Below, in pieces: positions 46,246 through 63,505 of a DNA stretch of 64,000 nucleotides (positions are counted from its first letter, which is position 1; the number at the start of each line of letters is the position of its first letter). The translations under genes and the position numbers were made by a program. Source of the stretch: Glandiceps talaboti (lineage: Eukaryota > Hemichordata > Enteropneusta > Spengelidae); the NCBI RefSeq assembly GCF_964340395.1, contig NC_135549.1, positions 742,501 to 806,500 of the forward strand, written 5' to 3'. The notes under the pieces were generated by a model. That model worked only from the letters and a program-made list of their open reading frames with translations, had not been told where the DNA came from and searched no databases.

Positions 46246-47270
46246 TCTTTCAAAATGACATTCTTTCATCTGGGAATTCCTCCGTATCGTAGTCTTTCAA
46301 TTGGTAAATTATGTGCTGAGATCACAACCTTAGTGATGCTAATTCTGTCCTAAACAGTATTTACTTGTTGTAGATATGGTTCAAATTCATAATTTGTTTT
46401 AAATTTGTAATTGTTTTATTGTCAGTTTTTTGAATTGTTGGTATCCAATTACTATCGATATAAATGTTTTTTTTCATCTGACAACTAAGATGTGTTACAT
46501 CAGCATCAGTATTAAGTTCAGTTATCTCATGCAACTTATTGGCAAAGGACGTCCATGTGTTACCATGACTTTTCTTTTTCTGAGGTGAAAGCACACTGTG
46601 CAATGTTACTACATTCTCTATTTCTTAATCTGTTTTCATAATTTAACATTTGTATACAGATTTCTATAATGACTGGATAACTTCACAATTTAACTTTTGA
46701 GGCAATATTACTTGACTTTTTGTGTACACCATACACAAAATTTAGAATGTATTTGTTCAAAAGGGTGTTTATCACTAAAACAAATGTTTGATAAAAACTT
46801 CATTATCAAGTTCTTCATACTGTTCTGACTTGTATAGTTTAAAGTTAGAAGATCCCCAAACTTCTGAACCATCCATTAAAATGGGCAAGACTGTGCTTCT
46901 GAAGAGATGAAGAGCAGTTTGTGGAGATACTGTATAATTATATAATGATAATGTTTGTCTCAGTGCACCTAATGCACGCTGTGCTTTCATAACCAAATCT
47001 TCAATTGCTAGTTTAATTTTACAGCTACTTCGAAATATTATTCCGAAGTATGTATAGGATTGTACGATTTGTACCTTTTCTCCACCTAGGTAGAAATCAC
47101 TGTCAATCATTCTGCCTAGGTTATTGAAAATAATAACTTTTGTCTTATTAGTATTAACTTTAAGTTTCCATTTCTTACAATAGTTATTTAACTTAACTAG
47201 ACTATTTTGAAGGCCTACATTTGAATAAGATAACATAACAATATCGTCTGCAACAAGTAGACAATTAGCG
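46246..47270 (-). mobile_element. LINE fragment, unit B copy
   Basis: On the minus strand a 153-codon frame (47236-46775) reads RT text after the VADD box: NSLVKLNNYCKKWKLKVN, NTNKTKVIIFNNLGRM, SYTYFGIIFRSS, TALHLFRSTVLPILMDGSEV and WGSSNF. This is the best preserved of the three copies of this LINE. The 3' tail is lost. It continues toward 46250 with the FVYGVHKK region out of frame. Confidence 0.85.
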
Positions 47271-47960
47271 TATCAGTATGGTGACCAATCTATCATGCAT
47301 CTCAGGACGATCCCAACCTATAGCAGCCGATACCAGGTTTGAGTTTTTTGCACGCGACACCAAATTAAAACGACACATCTGTTGCTGTATCTAAGATCGG
47401 CCAACATCCATACACATACCTGTGCGAGCACGGCATAGCTTGACTGTCATCACATCCTTTGGTCTGAGAAAAAGAAGAAGTTGGAATAACAGGTAAAGTA
47501 TATTTAACTTATAAACTGATTGCAAACTAGTTATAGAGTGTATTGCAATAATGCGTTCAGTGCTTATATATGTTAATGTGATCGTCAGACAAGATACTGA
47601 CATTAATTATAAAAATGACTGTAGAGGGGATTGTAAATCCATCTTACTCAACGAGGGCATACAGTTTACTTCTACTGCGACGACAGTCATTGTTTGTACA
47701 GTGTGAGCTGTACATTCGTGCACGACTCATTGTCATAATACGTACACAGCCTGTACAGTCTGAAGAACTAGCAACAATCGAAGATCAACTGACAGCAATC
47801 AAGTTGGGATTCATATACCTCTATCAATTAAATTCAACATACAAAGTTATTATTAGGAATAAAGTAACTTTTTTGAGTCTCGTTTAAGCGACTAACATAA
47901 TTTTGTTAGAAACTAATTTATTCATTATGAACTAAGTTTGGGCATCAAATAGTTTACTGG
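47271..47960. repeat. duplication module Q, unit B copy (shortened)
   Basis: Matches the first part of 33129-34670, with the AATAACAG/GTAAAG donor-like site at 47492/47493. The part with the CCAATAG text is missing, replaced by the foldback structure. Confidence 0.65.
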
Positions 47961-47983
47961 TAAATTAATAAATAAACAGCTAA

Positions 47984-48167
47984 ATGACAATCTTATCACA
48001 AAATTACACTTTGGTCTGTTCCTTCTTGTGGTCACCATCACCTGATCATTGGTCGTCTATAGAGCTTGATATAGACGACCAATGATCTTACACCTGCCTG
48101 ACTATTCAGGTGATGGTGACCACAAGAAGGAACAGATCAAAGTTTAATTTTGTGATAAGATTGTCAT
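47984..48167. repeat. nested foldback element, unit B
   Basis: The outer arms 47984-48045 and 48106-48167 are inverted copies of about 62 bp, beginning ATGACAATCTTATCACAAAA. The inner palindrome 48045-48086 (ATCATTGGTCGTCTATA and its inverse) lies between them. Confidence 0.75.
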
Positions 48168-50450
48168 ACAGGAACAATGGAAAACTAGATGTTGTCACCC
48201 CTTTGGAGTACTGTAGTTACTATTAACCAATATTTTCATTCACGTTCAAAAGATGACAACTTTGATGTAGGAAAAACTTAAGGTAATGCAGACTATACAG
48301 CAATTGAAGCTCATCCAAAATGACATAAAATCAATAACTCAGCTGAACGATGCATGCCTGAATTATTATTATTATATGTCTTCCATTTAAAAAAAATGAC
48401 TGAAATGAGTCTCTTGGGCTCTCGGACATTTGTACAATGTAGCTGGTACAGGGCTGTAGGAATTACTTGAGTGTGTACAAGCACTACAGTAGGCCAAATA
48501 CAGAGAATAGTGAGCCAATTGAGTGTGATTCGTGGATATTTACTTGTCAGAAGAGCTCTCCATACAATACTGGTACTGACATCTGGTAACATTGATAAAG
48601 CTGCAATACAGTTTATTATTATCATTGCAATGCTGTTGGCGCAGGCATTCAGCATACCAATGCCATGTGAAGACCAACAACAGTAAATCCAATGGAAAAA
48701 CTCGTTTACAAACCAGATTTAAACTGAATGCCTTCCGTAAGGGTGATATTAAGTTTTTTGTTCCTACACAAAATAATTGCTGGAATGCAATAACCTTGTT
48801 ATATTAGGCTATTAGTACATGATATACCCCTGAATTGGCAAAAAGGTGTGCCAAACTATAAGAAATCTGAAATGGCTTTGTGATATCAATCTATTTACGA
48901 GGTGGAAGAGGTGTAATGGTTTTTTCAATGCACTCGACAGTGTATCAATACAGAATGAGCTCCATTGGGCTGAAGCGATGGTGTGTCACGTGACAAGCAT
49001 TGTCGTCCCCTCCCCCACCCCGGCCTTTTGAAATGAAATTATTCAAATTTACAGGGATACGCATAGACATACATACATTTACCCATGCATACAGAATAAA
49101 TGTATGGATTGCTATTGGTATAATGAATTTTAGCTCTATATCTGTGATTTTTGAAGTCCCAGTAAAAGTTAGTTGTCGAAAAAGTTGTGGCAATACCCTT
49201 TATGTAATACTCAGTTCAAGAATTTCGCGATGCACGCCACAATTAGGTGAATTTACATGGCTCTCAAGTTCGTTTGGTTTCTCAAAATGTAAAATTCAGA
49301 TCTGGACAAAAACTTATCGATATATATTTCGATGTACGTACCTTTTATACAAGCAACCCGAATACTTTGAATGGTTTAGAACAAAGCCAATCAATGTCGG
49401 AAAATAGGGGGAAATTTGACCCAATTAAACCACTGAGTAGTGCTGAGTACACTGCCTAACATTGCTACACAGTAACAACATTTACTTATCTCATAGCATT
49501 GTTGTGATAACATGTTAATACGAATAAATGCACGCGTTCTGGCATTAAAATCGCCCTTAGTATCGAAAGATTTATATTTTAAAAAAGAGAGAAGAATTTT
49601 GATTTTGATGAAAGAAGAGATGGTATGTATTTATCTTGGTGAATTCTCCAGCAAGAATTTTTGGTAGAAAGCTGGTGATTTCACCTGGAAGTTGAAGCTG
49701 ACCTGGTTTGACCGACGATTTCTCATGCATGCTTTCAGAAACAGAAATGCCCGCGACTATCGAAAAAAGTAAAAACAAGATTTTCAATTTTGAAATAGTG
49801 AAGAGATGGTATGAAGTTATGTAGGCGAAATCTCCAGTATGATTGCCTGTAGATGCGATCTTACGGCCAACAACACATGTAATAATGGGGAGCTTTTGTC
49901 GAAAGTTGTAGCATAGATCTCACAGTAGGCGTTTTTAAGGCCAAGAAAAAAAATTGTTTTCTGGTAAGTTTGCATCACTTAAATACCCCGAAATCTTCTT
50001 TTTTTCTCGTGTTTGTCCAGCCAATGCAGACTGCAGATCCAAGGGAAAAACAAAAATAACTCTCCCTACATTAATTGCTACTTCAGGGAAGACAACTGCA
50101 GAACTAATCATGAACAATTAAAAAAGAATTCGCGTCGTCACACCACTTTAGGCAACGTTTCCTGACCAGAAACAACAACTTTCTTTTGTGTGGCCACCAC
50201 GTCTAATTACCGAAAAATGCCAATATCTTATTAAAACTGAAAGCTACATTGATAACAATTTCAGGACAGATGTACTTATATATCGAAAATGTATGTACCA
50301 AATTTTATTGTGTACTCTTGAGATGTAGTCTAATTACCGAAAACCATTAATTATCATTAATATTCATGGCATGTTTACCTAATCAGTTCTTACCCTACGG
50401 AACATGTCTACCAAATTTCGTTCGAATTGATGCAGCTGTTTTTTAGAAAA
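48168..50450. other. unit B region homologous to unit A 34190-37725, no gene recognised
   Basis: Collinear with unit A except for the insertions described at 35404, 36253 and 49436-49556. Open frames up to 135 codons appear (49000-49407) but are not kept open in unit A, and they show no known motif. Confidence 0.5.
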
Positions 50451-50461
50451 TGGTGATACAG

Positions 50462-50492
<31 letters not shown>

Positions 50493-50499
50493 CTAACCC

Positions 50500-51520
50500 C
50501 CTAATACATCTCCTTCCTTACGGAAGGAAAAAGGGACCAAAACACTATGCTGGTAACTACACGCCAGTAAGTATCACATGCATTCTATGTAAACTTTGGG
50601 GACCTTGATAAGAAATGCCATGGAATAACACTTAGAGAAACACTCGCTCATCAGAGACAGTCAGTATGGGTTCACTAAAGGAAAATCATGTGTGTCAAAT
50701 GTACTTTTGTAACAAAATCAGTGGATAAGGAAACCTGATAGACATAGCATACGTATACTTTAGTAAGGATTTTGATAAGGTTCCTCATGCAAGACTAGTG
50801 TCAAAGCTACAAGCACATGGAGCAACAGGGAAGATCAGTCTATGGATCCAGAACTGGTTAACCGACAGATCACAATGTACAGTATTGAATGGAACTGCAT
50901 CCAAGTGGTCAGCTGTCACCGGTGGTGTACTCCAAGGAATCTGTACTAGGACCCATTATATTTTTGATATACATAAATTACATTGATAATGTAGTGCAGT
51001 CTTTCAAACTAAAGTTTGCAGATGATACCAAACTATGTTCGACGGTTAGATCTTGTGGAGATTGTGAAAATTTTCAAGAGGATCTGAATAACTTAACTGC
51101 ATCGGCTGATGGCAAATGTCCTTTAAATGTGAATGAATGTAAAGTTATGCACATTGGTTCATCACATCAGTTACGCCATGAATGACAAACCACTGCATTC
51201 AATAACAGAAGAAAAGGATTTGAGTGTATTGGTTCACAACTCATTGAAAACCATTCATCATTGTGCAGCTGCAGCCAAAAAAGCAAACAGGACTCTGGGT
51301 ATCATCAAACAGAAAATTTCACAAAAATCAAAATTCATCATCATGAAGTTGTTCAACTCTTTAGTCAGGTCACACATCGAATATGCTATTCAGTTTTGGA
51401 ACCCACACTATAAAAAGGACACGAACCTCCTTCAATTCAAAGGAGAGCGACAAGGATGATACCAGAACTGAGAAAGTTAAGTTACACAGAGGTGGCCATC
51501 GTACAGTATTTAGACTCCAT
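50500..51520 (+). pseudogene. CR1-like LINE reverse transcriptase fragment, unit B
   Basis: Duplicate of 37790-38790 with the same landmarks: FSKDFDKVPHARLV near 50765, WIQNWLTDRSQCTVLNGTA, KFADDTKLCSTVRSCG and NECKVMHIGSSHQL. Frameshifts sit at the same places (for example after GGVLQG), so the element was already dead when the unit was duplicated. Confidence 0.88.
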
Positions 51521-52128
51521 GTCATATACATAGGATGTATCAAGAGACAAACACTTTATGTAATATTTGAGTACATATATGACTATTTATTGTTTATGTT
51601 TTTTTTATGCACATACATTTGTTGTTCAACTTTATTTTGAAAATATTTTGTTTAATATGACCATCCTTCCATTGTTCCTAAGTGATATCTAACTATTTTA
51701 TGTAAATTGATTTTAGTACATAGCATAGAAGACAAATATGGATGCAACATTTTATATATTAAAAAAAACTCTGAAGTTTTTAAAAAAACTATATCTCAGC
51801 CAGCTGCCAAAGTAGAATGTCATTGATAAAGAGTCACTTGAGAGGAACATGCAACAAATGGAGTGGTTGACAAATATCAAAAACTCTGTAAAACATTGTT
51901 TGTAAAATTCCTCTCCTATTGACATAACAATAACTTTACAACATAAACTCTAAGGCATGCTAGATACTTTCTAGAAATAGTGAGCTGAACACCAGCTGCT
52001 AATAATTTTTGGCAAGTTAACTATCATAGAGAAAAAGAGAAATAAACTTTTATATTCTTTTAAACCTTGCATAAATATAAGTATAAATAAATAGATACTT
52101 AAAATACTATGACATGAAATTAACTTTT

Positions 52129-52412
52129 AAAGTTACCCTAGAATGTACTGCAGAGAATGGAGTAGTGAACTGAGTCACATTCCAATAAAGTTACCCTAGA
52201 ATGTATTGCAGGGAATGAGGTAGTGAACTAAGTCACATTCCAATAAAGTTACCCTAGAATGTATTGCAGGGAATGAGGTAGTGAACTGAGTCACATTCCA
52301 ATAAAGTTACCCTAGAATGTATTGCAGGGAATGAAGTAGTGAACTGAGTCACATTCCAATAAAGTTACCCTAGAATGTATTGCAGGGAATGAAGTAGTGA
52401 ACTGGGTCACAA
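52129..52412. repeat. 58-bp minisatellite, about 4.9 copies
   Basis: Each unit starts AAAGTTACCCTAGAATGTAT and ends GAGTCACATTCCAAT. The 58-bp period is measured at 52132 and 52190. Unit A has a single partial copy near 39142, so the array expanded after the duplication, or collapsed in unit A. Confidence 0.92.
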
Positions 52413-53453
52413 TATATGCAACAACTCCGGTCCAATAAACATATTCGACTTGAAATTGTGGCTTGGCTTTGTTCGAGTTATACATTTGCTTTCTCTCTTG
52501 GCAGTATATTCAAGCAAATCAAACAAGAACAAGATACAAGACTGCACTTTATAGTGTTATTCAATGTCATTCTGTCCAAGTTGTTAGTCTTTACTGTACA
52601 ATTATGTACAATTAACTAGTACATTCCAATACAAAACTGTATTGGAACAGTATGTGCAACAATAGCATGTGCAACAACAAACTGTAATTAAGAAGACATT
52701 CAACTGCTACACATCAAGGAAATAATACACTATTGAACAGAAATCAAAGACTCAGTTGGAGAGCTGATCATGCATGTAGTCTATTAATTAAGTAATGGCA
52801 ATAATTTTATTTCAGCTGTATTAGAGATGTTGTTGTGTTCGGATAAAAACTAGGAGCCTCCAAGTCCATGTAGAGAAATAGTTTTAAAATAATGACAAAA
52901 TGTTTTCAAACGTGAATATCTAAAGACATGTTGATCATATGCCTACTTCAAAAATACTTGAGCGAAGGACAATGACATGTTTGATATATTTTTTTAAAGG
53001 AAAAAAGTTCCCAAACATCTCAGTATGCGCCAAAGGGACAGAAACAGTAACACACATTGTTTTAATTTTTGGAAAGAGAATGTCTTGGTAGACATTGTGT
53101 TACAGGCACGGTGCTTGGATGGTAATGTGATCAGTATATGTATTTATGAGTCTGTGTATTGTAAAAAAAAATTCTGCTATTTTAAATGGAAGGGGGGGGG
53201 CCTAAACTGTTTTGACCCAGGCAGAGGGGGTACTTAAAAATATTGAGCTATGGCAAGGAGGGGGTACTTAAAACAAATTTGGGGGTTTGACTAAAATCTC
53301 CCGACCCCCCCCCCCCCAACAAGTTTTGTGAAACCTGCCTAATAAGGAATCTCTAAGTTTTCTATCTGAAAGCACCGGGGGAATAACATCGGATCTGTTA
53401 CTTACGTAACCTTATTAGATTCCTGTATTTCTTGTTTTCACAGATTAAGTACA

Positions 53454-56740
<3,287 letters not shown>

Positions 56741-56928
56741 AATACTGCATTGGTTTGCACATCATAGAGGCATTAGTTAACGCTACACGGTAGAAGACAG
56801 GTAGATGGACAATAGTTGGGGCCAATTATACTTAAAACTATATACTTACGTTATAATTCAGAAAATGTCTTCCTTATTCCAGATCACACAGTCAATCGTA
56901 ATCTTATGATTAATTTCTCTTATGTTTA

Positions 56929-58604
56929 GGGACCGGTCAGCTTCTCCAGCCGGGGGGGGGGGGGCAGTGGATTCTTAACTCGGGTCGACAAAAAGTCACT
57001 TAAACCCCCCCCCCCCCCGCCCCATCTGTCAAACCAAAACAGGCTGACCCCCCCCCCCCCCCCTATATATAATATTCACATGACAGGTATTTTTGATCGT
57101 GACTCAGTGTGGACTGATTGACTGTCTTGCAACTACTTCATAAGATCCCAGGATAGCACTATCATAACAATAATTATTGACTACACGGGGTAAATATATT
57201 CCAAAAGGAGTGTTAATAGCATCTTGACAGTGAAAGGTAGGGGGGGGGAGCTTGAGAGGGGAATATGTACATCTCTTATAGGGGGTCCTAGGGGGTCTCC
57301 CCTAGAAGCCCAGGAGGTTTTTAACTCTGAAAAGTCAATTTTGAGATTATTCAGACATTTTCAGAAAATAATTTCCAAGCTTTACAAGATAGCATCAATA
57401 TGTAAAAAGCAACTACATAGGGTTGAAATACTTTTGAAATACACTTTGATAGCACCTTAACAGTAAGAGGTAGGGGGAAGAGCTTGAGACTGGGATATGT
57501 CCACCTCATGTAGGGTCAGATCTGGTCTCCCTCTAGAAGCCCTGAAGGATTTTTACTCTTAAAGCCAATATTTAGGCTATTCAGACCCTTTCAAGCAATA
57601 ACTCAATCCATGCTTTACAAGACAGCACCATCAAGTATCAGAAACTATTCTTTATAACTTACATAGGGTTGATATATGTTCTTAAAAACTTAAATGGCAT
57701 CATTATAGTAAAGGTCAGCACATCTAATGGTTGTATCATGGGTACGGGAGATTTGGAGTTTAAGGCAATTTTAGACTATCTTGGCAAACATTTAACATCT
57801 TTACATGTAAAAGACAATATCATCTCAAATTAGAATAGGGTGAAAATATTTAAGAAAAGTTTGATATCATTATGACAGTAAAAAGGTTGTTGGTGCATCT
57901 GATTGTTGGTTGAATGCATGAGTGACCTCTGGGGGTGAGGAAGTCCTTGGGGGTTTTTCCCTGGCAGATCTGCAGTTTTTTGCTTCTATTAAGGCAATGT
58001 TTAGGTTATTAATAGCCTTTGAGGTAATATTTCCAAGCTTCGAAAAGCTAACGTAATTGTAAGTTTCAAATAAATTTCCCATGCATGTATAGTAAAGTCA
58101 CCGGTATGTTAGAGAACTTTAGGTGGTCATACTTGGTGTATAATAGAAACTGGAATCTGATGAGATGTGGTGATTTGTAGTGTCAATAACACGAGTAGAA
58201 CATTTTAGATTAACTTCTTTTATAAACTATCTATGAAGATTACCATTACGAAACCTTCAAGTTCACTTTTTGCCCCAAAGTGCAATATAAGTGAAGCATT
58301 GATTATGAAACAGCCAAGCATTTACATGACATGTTCTGTAACTAGTGTGGTACCTAGGTAATACATGTATATGTATATGTATAGATTTGTTTGAACTAAT
58401 AAGTAATATTAAAGAATTCATGTAAGAAACAGGGATAAGAACAAATATTTACATGTACCACACTTTAGGCTATATGCCATTGTAGAAAAGGAATTTTTCT
58501 TCCATCACAATCAAAAACATAATGACCCCCCCCCCCACTGCCAATTTCAAAAACAGGGTGACCCCCTACAAATCCACCCCAGGCCAAAGAAACTGACCAG
58601 TCCC
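56929..58604. mobile_element. PIF/Harbinger-like non-autonomous DNA transposon, 3' flank of gene 5
   Basis: Left end GGGACCGGTCAGCTTCT; right end AGAAACTGACCAGTCCC. It is bounded by TTA at 56926-56928 and TTA at 58605-58607. It matches 43590-45328 along its whole length, so both derive from one insertion that was then duplicated with the unit. It lies 188 bp after the stop codon, between the stop and the AATAAA at 59003, so it is within the probable 3' UTR. Confidence 0.78.
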
Positions 58605-59249
58605 TTATTATGTATTAGACTCTCAACACTCTCTGTTTCGAAATGAAATATAAATCATGAAGACTTTTTGTATAATGATAAACAGTGTACGTATACAACC
58701 AATCAAAATATCACCAGATGAAACTGGTACTACTAGTATATCCTACCAAAAGAGGGCGATCTTTAACCTCTGATTTGAGAGTTGTCAATAAGTGACTTAT
58801 GTTTGAGGGTTGATATTTTGGTGTCAAATTGCGATTTTTATACTTCCTCCACTTAGTATAATAGTAATGCATAAAGATATATTGAAATGAAAAATAAATT
58901 ATATATAAGATAATGCTGATACCCAGTACTGTAATTATTAGAGTTATGACATCCATTTCCTTGTAAACACATGTATCCAGTGTAATTTCTAATGTTAATA
59001 TAATAAATGTAAATAAAGATGAATGTACTCTTTATCAAATGAGAATTGAGTTATAAAAATGTCTTATACTTGCCATCATATTCCAAAGAATGAAAACAAC
59101 AATCCTTCTATGGGGGATTCATCTGACTGCTTGGGTCAGAAGTCATAGGTGGCCATATTTCAAAGAATTAAACAATTACCCTTATAAACTTATAACAGCT
59201 GTTTCATTAAAATAGGTGTCAATTTATTTTGTGTCACATTTAAATGGGG

Positions 59250-59722
59250 ACGTGGGGAATATAGTGGACCCACATCTATTTTACCAATTCACAACAAGGG
59301 TAACCCTGAAGACGTGGGGAATATAGTAGACCCACATTTATTTTACCAATTCACAACAAGGGTAACCCTGAAGACGTGGGGAATATAGTAGACCCACATA
59401 TATTTTAACTGATTGACAACAAGGGTAACCCTGAAGACGTGTGGAATATATTAGACCCACATATATTTTACCAATTTATAACAAGGGTAACCCTGAAGAC
59501 GTGTGGAATATAGTAGACCCACATATATTTTACCAATTCACAACAAGGGTAACCAAGAAGACGTGTGGAATATAGTAGACCCACATATATTTTACCAATT
59601 CACAACATGGGTAATCCTGAAGACGTGTGGAATAGAGTAGACCCACATATATTTTTACTGATTAACAACAAGGGTAACCATGAAGACATGGGGGATATAG
59701 TAGACCCACATCTATTTTACCA
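59250..59722. repeat. 62-bp satellite array, about 7.6 copies
   Basis: Same unit as at 28588. Several inner copies share the private variants CACATATATTTTA and GACGTGTGGAATA, so this array homogenised on its own. Confidence 0.95.
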
Positions 59723-61108
59723 AAATATTTGAGAAATTAGTCAATGAACAAACAAAATGTATGTGTCTACACTCAAGGGACACCTACTTGTTTACAGTTG
59801 ACACACGTAAGACATTCTAAGAATCATACATAGACACCAGTGTACATCCTAACTTATAATGATATAAATTTATCCTTTATTCAATATGTAAATAATGCTA
59901 TGTACACAATATCTGCACAGAATACAGACAACAGGTTAATTAGATATTTTAGTCTATCAATTTATGGCAACTAAAAAATACAGGGAGAGGGTGATTATTT
60001 TTTGACAACTTTGTGTAAATGGTGTCATCTCAATGTAGCTGCTGCACACATTTGTAACTCTTAAGATACACGTAGGTCTAACACATGAAACTAACCACAA
60101 CCATCTATTTTGCTTTCTCAAGAAAGAAAATTGAAAAGTATGTTAAGTTTTGATCTAATTCTTGCAATTATCATATGAATTGGCCTCTTGGACATACTAG
60201 TATTTCAATTTTTCTCTTTAACATTCAGACATGGACCCTAATGACTATGACTATGCAAATATTGACATCTATGAAGCCATCGGTATATTTAGTATTTGTT
60301 TATTCAAACAACACCTACGAAATGTAGACTTCATGTGGTCTCATATATAAGCAGGGTGATATGCAGATTTTCACTTGTAATAGTTAAACACACCCTTCCT
60401 TAAAAAATATGGTTGTCTCTTGTTCACTCAGATTGCACAAATTATCGTAGTATTGTTATACATGTATTTCACTATACATACACTTCTTTCTTTAGCTGTA
60501 GGTTTACTGCCCTTGGCAAATTCTACAACTTGTCTAGTTTGAATTAGAAGACGTTGATGCTAATGCTAAGGACAATGATGCACAACTTTTTATTGGAATT
60601 GAAGGATAAGTGATCAGTTATGATAAAAAAGTGTCACATTTCAGTAAACTAAATGTACACATTTGATACATTTTGAAAGTATTCACTGTAGAAATTTTAC
60701 CCATTTCAGTAAACTAAATGTGCACATTTGATATATTTTGAAAGTATTCACGGTAGAAATTTTACCCATTTCAGTAAACTAAATGTGCACATTCGATACA
60801 TTTTGAAAGTATTCACGGTAGAAATTCTATACATTTCAGTAACCTAAATGTACAAATTTGATACATTTTGAAAGTATTCACGGTAGAAATTCTATACATT
60901 TTAGAGTATTTATTGTGGAAATGTATATCTTTCGTTAAATACTGTAAAAATTGACATTTGCAACAGTGTTCCTCACAAAATAAAACCCATAGAAACTGAT
61001 GCCTGAAATGATAACAATGATGGTGAAACCGTCAGTTATTTAATACCTGTGAGGAAAAAGTTTGTAGTAAGTTATGTAACTCAAGGAGAAGCCAAATAAT
61101 GAACATAA
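59723..61108. other. unit C segment between satellite and module P
   Basis: The first 118 bp match unit B. The rest is not seen elsewhere in the window, and no gene is recognised. It contains the 65-bp minisatellite at 60637-60905. Confidence 0.5.
60637..60905. repeat. 65-bp minisatellite, about 4.1 copies
   Basis: Copies start CATTTCAGTAAACTAAATGT at 60637, 60702, 60767 and 60832. A decayed part follows at 60897. Confidence 0.92.
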
Positions 61109-62189
61109 AGACGGTAAAATTATGGTGTATATAAACATGTTATTAAAAATAGCTCAAATTATACAATTGTGCCACTATGGTATTGGCGCTATTTTTCACT
61201 ATGAATACGTATCGACCTACCACGTTCGTCATATTCTCAAACCTAACAAGTGTTAGATTGGCACCCCAATCGCCTCCTTCCCCGGTCCAAATTCCACTTG
61301 TGTACACCCTTCTCTGAATGTTTGACCTGCAATGTTCCATATTTGCTTGGTTAATACTTGCTGTAATATCGTAACATTCCAGAATAGAAAGCGGTGTTAG
61401 CTTGGTTGCATACTTCACCTGCCACCGAAGTGCACTTCACATTTGTAAAGCGTATACGCCCAGGGCGTGGTCTCACATCCATAGCACCAACTCTAACCCT
61501 TAATAAACAAACCAAATATCTGTGCAGTCCGTGTACGTGACTGTAGAGTAAACATACATATGCCGTCGATTTATATATTCTGTTAAATCACAATTTTAGT
61601 CGTTCAGAGAAATCTGATGCATCTTCAAAATATCTGGGTAATTTGAATAAAAGAAACGATTGAATAGATAAAACTGTATTGATTATGGAAAATAGGAGGA
61701 GTCAGAACATTCTAAAATGTTACCTCAGATGTCGAGTCATGTTTTAAAAAATTACTAAGGATTATACTTGTGAAGTTAATGTACGATTGTTTGACATTTT
61801 ATCAACATTTAGTGACTGGTACTATACATGGAAGATGTTTGCATTCGGAGAAACTTTCGCCTTCTTCATATACAACTTCAAGTGATAGAAATTTAGAAGT
61901 AGGACATTTCTAAATTGATCAAATTTAAGTTCAAAATATTTGGTGGGCATATCAGATATTTTTGATTCCTTCCTCAAAGTGCTTGACCTGTTGTGAACAA
62001 CGCTAACGGCATTAAGGGCTACCTGCAAAAAAGAGGTAGTTCTACATGCACGAGTGAAATATTACATCTCGATATTTGCACAACATTTGGATTGTGCGTT
62101 GACCTCGCAACGTTCCCCTGGTGATGACCACCGACTCACAGAGTTCATGCGTCAATTTACTTTGCACACCACACCACACCACATATTCG
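61109..62189. repeat. duplication module P, unit C copy
   Basis: Collinear with 21102-22226, ending CCACACCACATATTCG. The first about 90 bp (AAAAATAGCTC...GGCGCTATTTTT) are the right-hand end of a TTTTTAGC-type element whose left part is absent here. Confidence 0.75.
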
Positions 62190-63505
62190 TAGTATAGTAT
62201 AGTACATTTCATTTGACATGAAATAATGTAAAAATAATACATATACAGAAACAACAAAAACAATAGATAATTATAAATATATATAAAACACTAAAGTACA
62301 GTATTGAATACAAAGATGATAATGAATTAGAGAATTTTCCAAAGGTATTAGTGATAAAATCATCATTTGAAATCATTATTCTTGAGATCATTTTGAAAAC
62401 CTTCGATTGTTCTCTGAAATTGGTTTCTAGCTTCAATTACAGATGCATTGCTGCAATCCATTATAGAATGGATTTCATCACCAATAGCTTTAGTGTTACA
62501 TAAATGACATTCTTTCATCTGGGGGAATTCCTTAGTATTGTAGTCTTTCACTTGGTAAATTATGTGCTGAGATCACAACCTTAGTTATGCTAATTCTGTC
62601 CTAAACAGTATTTACTTGTTCTAGAAAAATTCATAATTTGTTTTAAATTTGTTATAGGTACATAATTGTTTTATTGTCAGTTTTTTGAATGGTTAGAATC
62701 CAATTACTATCGATATAAATGTTTTTTCAGCTGACAACTAAGATGTGTTACATCAGCATCAGTATTTGCAACTTATTGACAAAGGACGCCCATGTGTTAC
62801 CATGACTTTTCTTTTTCTGAGGTGAAAGCACACTGTGCAAGGTTACTGCATTCTCCATTTCTTAATCTGTTTTCATAATTTAACATTTGTATACAGATTT
62901 CTATAATGACTGGATAACTTCCCAATTTAACTTTTGAGGCAACATTACTTGACTTTCTGTGTACACCATACACAAAATTTAGAATGTATTTGTTCAAAAG
63001 GGTGTCTTTCACTAAGAAATGTTTTATAAAGACTTCATTATCAAGTCCTTCATACTGTTTTGACTTGTATAGTTTAAAGTTAAAAGCTCCCTAAACCCCT
63101 GAACCATACATTAGAGAGGACAAGACTTTGCTTCTGAAGAGCATGAAGAGCAGTTTGTGGAGATACTGTATAATTATATAAGGATAGTGTTTGTCTCAGT
63201 TCACCTAATGCACGCTGTGCTTTCATAACCAAATTTTCAATTGCTAGTTTAAATTTACCACTACTTTGAAAGATAATTCCCAAGTAAGTATAGGATGGTA
63301 AGATTTGTACCTTTTCTCCACCTAGGTAGAAATCACTGTCAACCATTCTACCTATCTTATTGAAAATACTATTTTTTTTCTTATTAATATTTACTTTAAG
63401 TTTCCATTTCTTACAATAGTTATTTAACTTAACTAGACTATTTTGAAGACCTACATTTGAATAAGATAACTTAACAATATCGTCTGCAACAAGTAGACAA
63501 TTAGC
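62190..63505 (-). mobile_element. 5'-truncated LINE, unit C copy
   Basis: Same LINE insertion as at 30708 and 46246, here without the nested element. On the minus strand it reads SDFYLGGEKVQILPSYTYLG, NKYILNFVYGVHRKSSN and KECHLCNTKAIGDEIHSIMD, with a TACTA-type 3' tail at 62190-62205. Stops and frameshifts are present. Confidence 0.85.

Noticed and set aside
49000-49407. 135-codon open frame in unit B
   Set aside because: Not open in the matching part of unit A (36050-36700) and lacking any known motif.
60240-60290. A possible small acidic exon reading DPNDYDYANIDIYEAI after an AG
   Set aside because: Too short to identify, with no partner exon found on either side.
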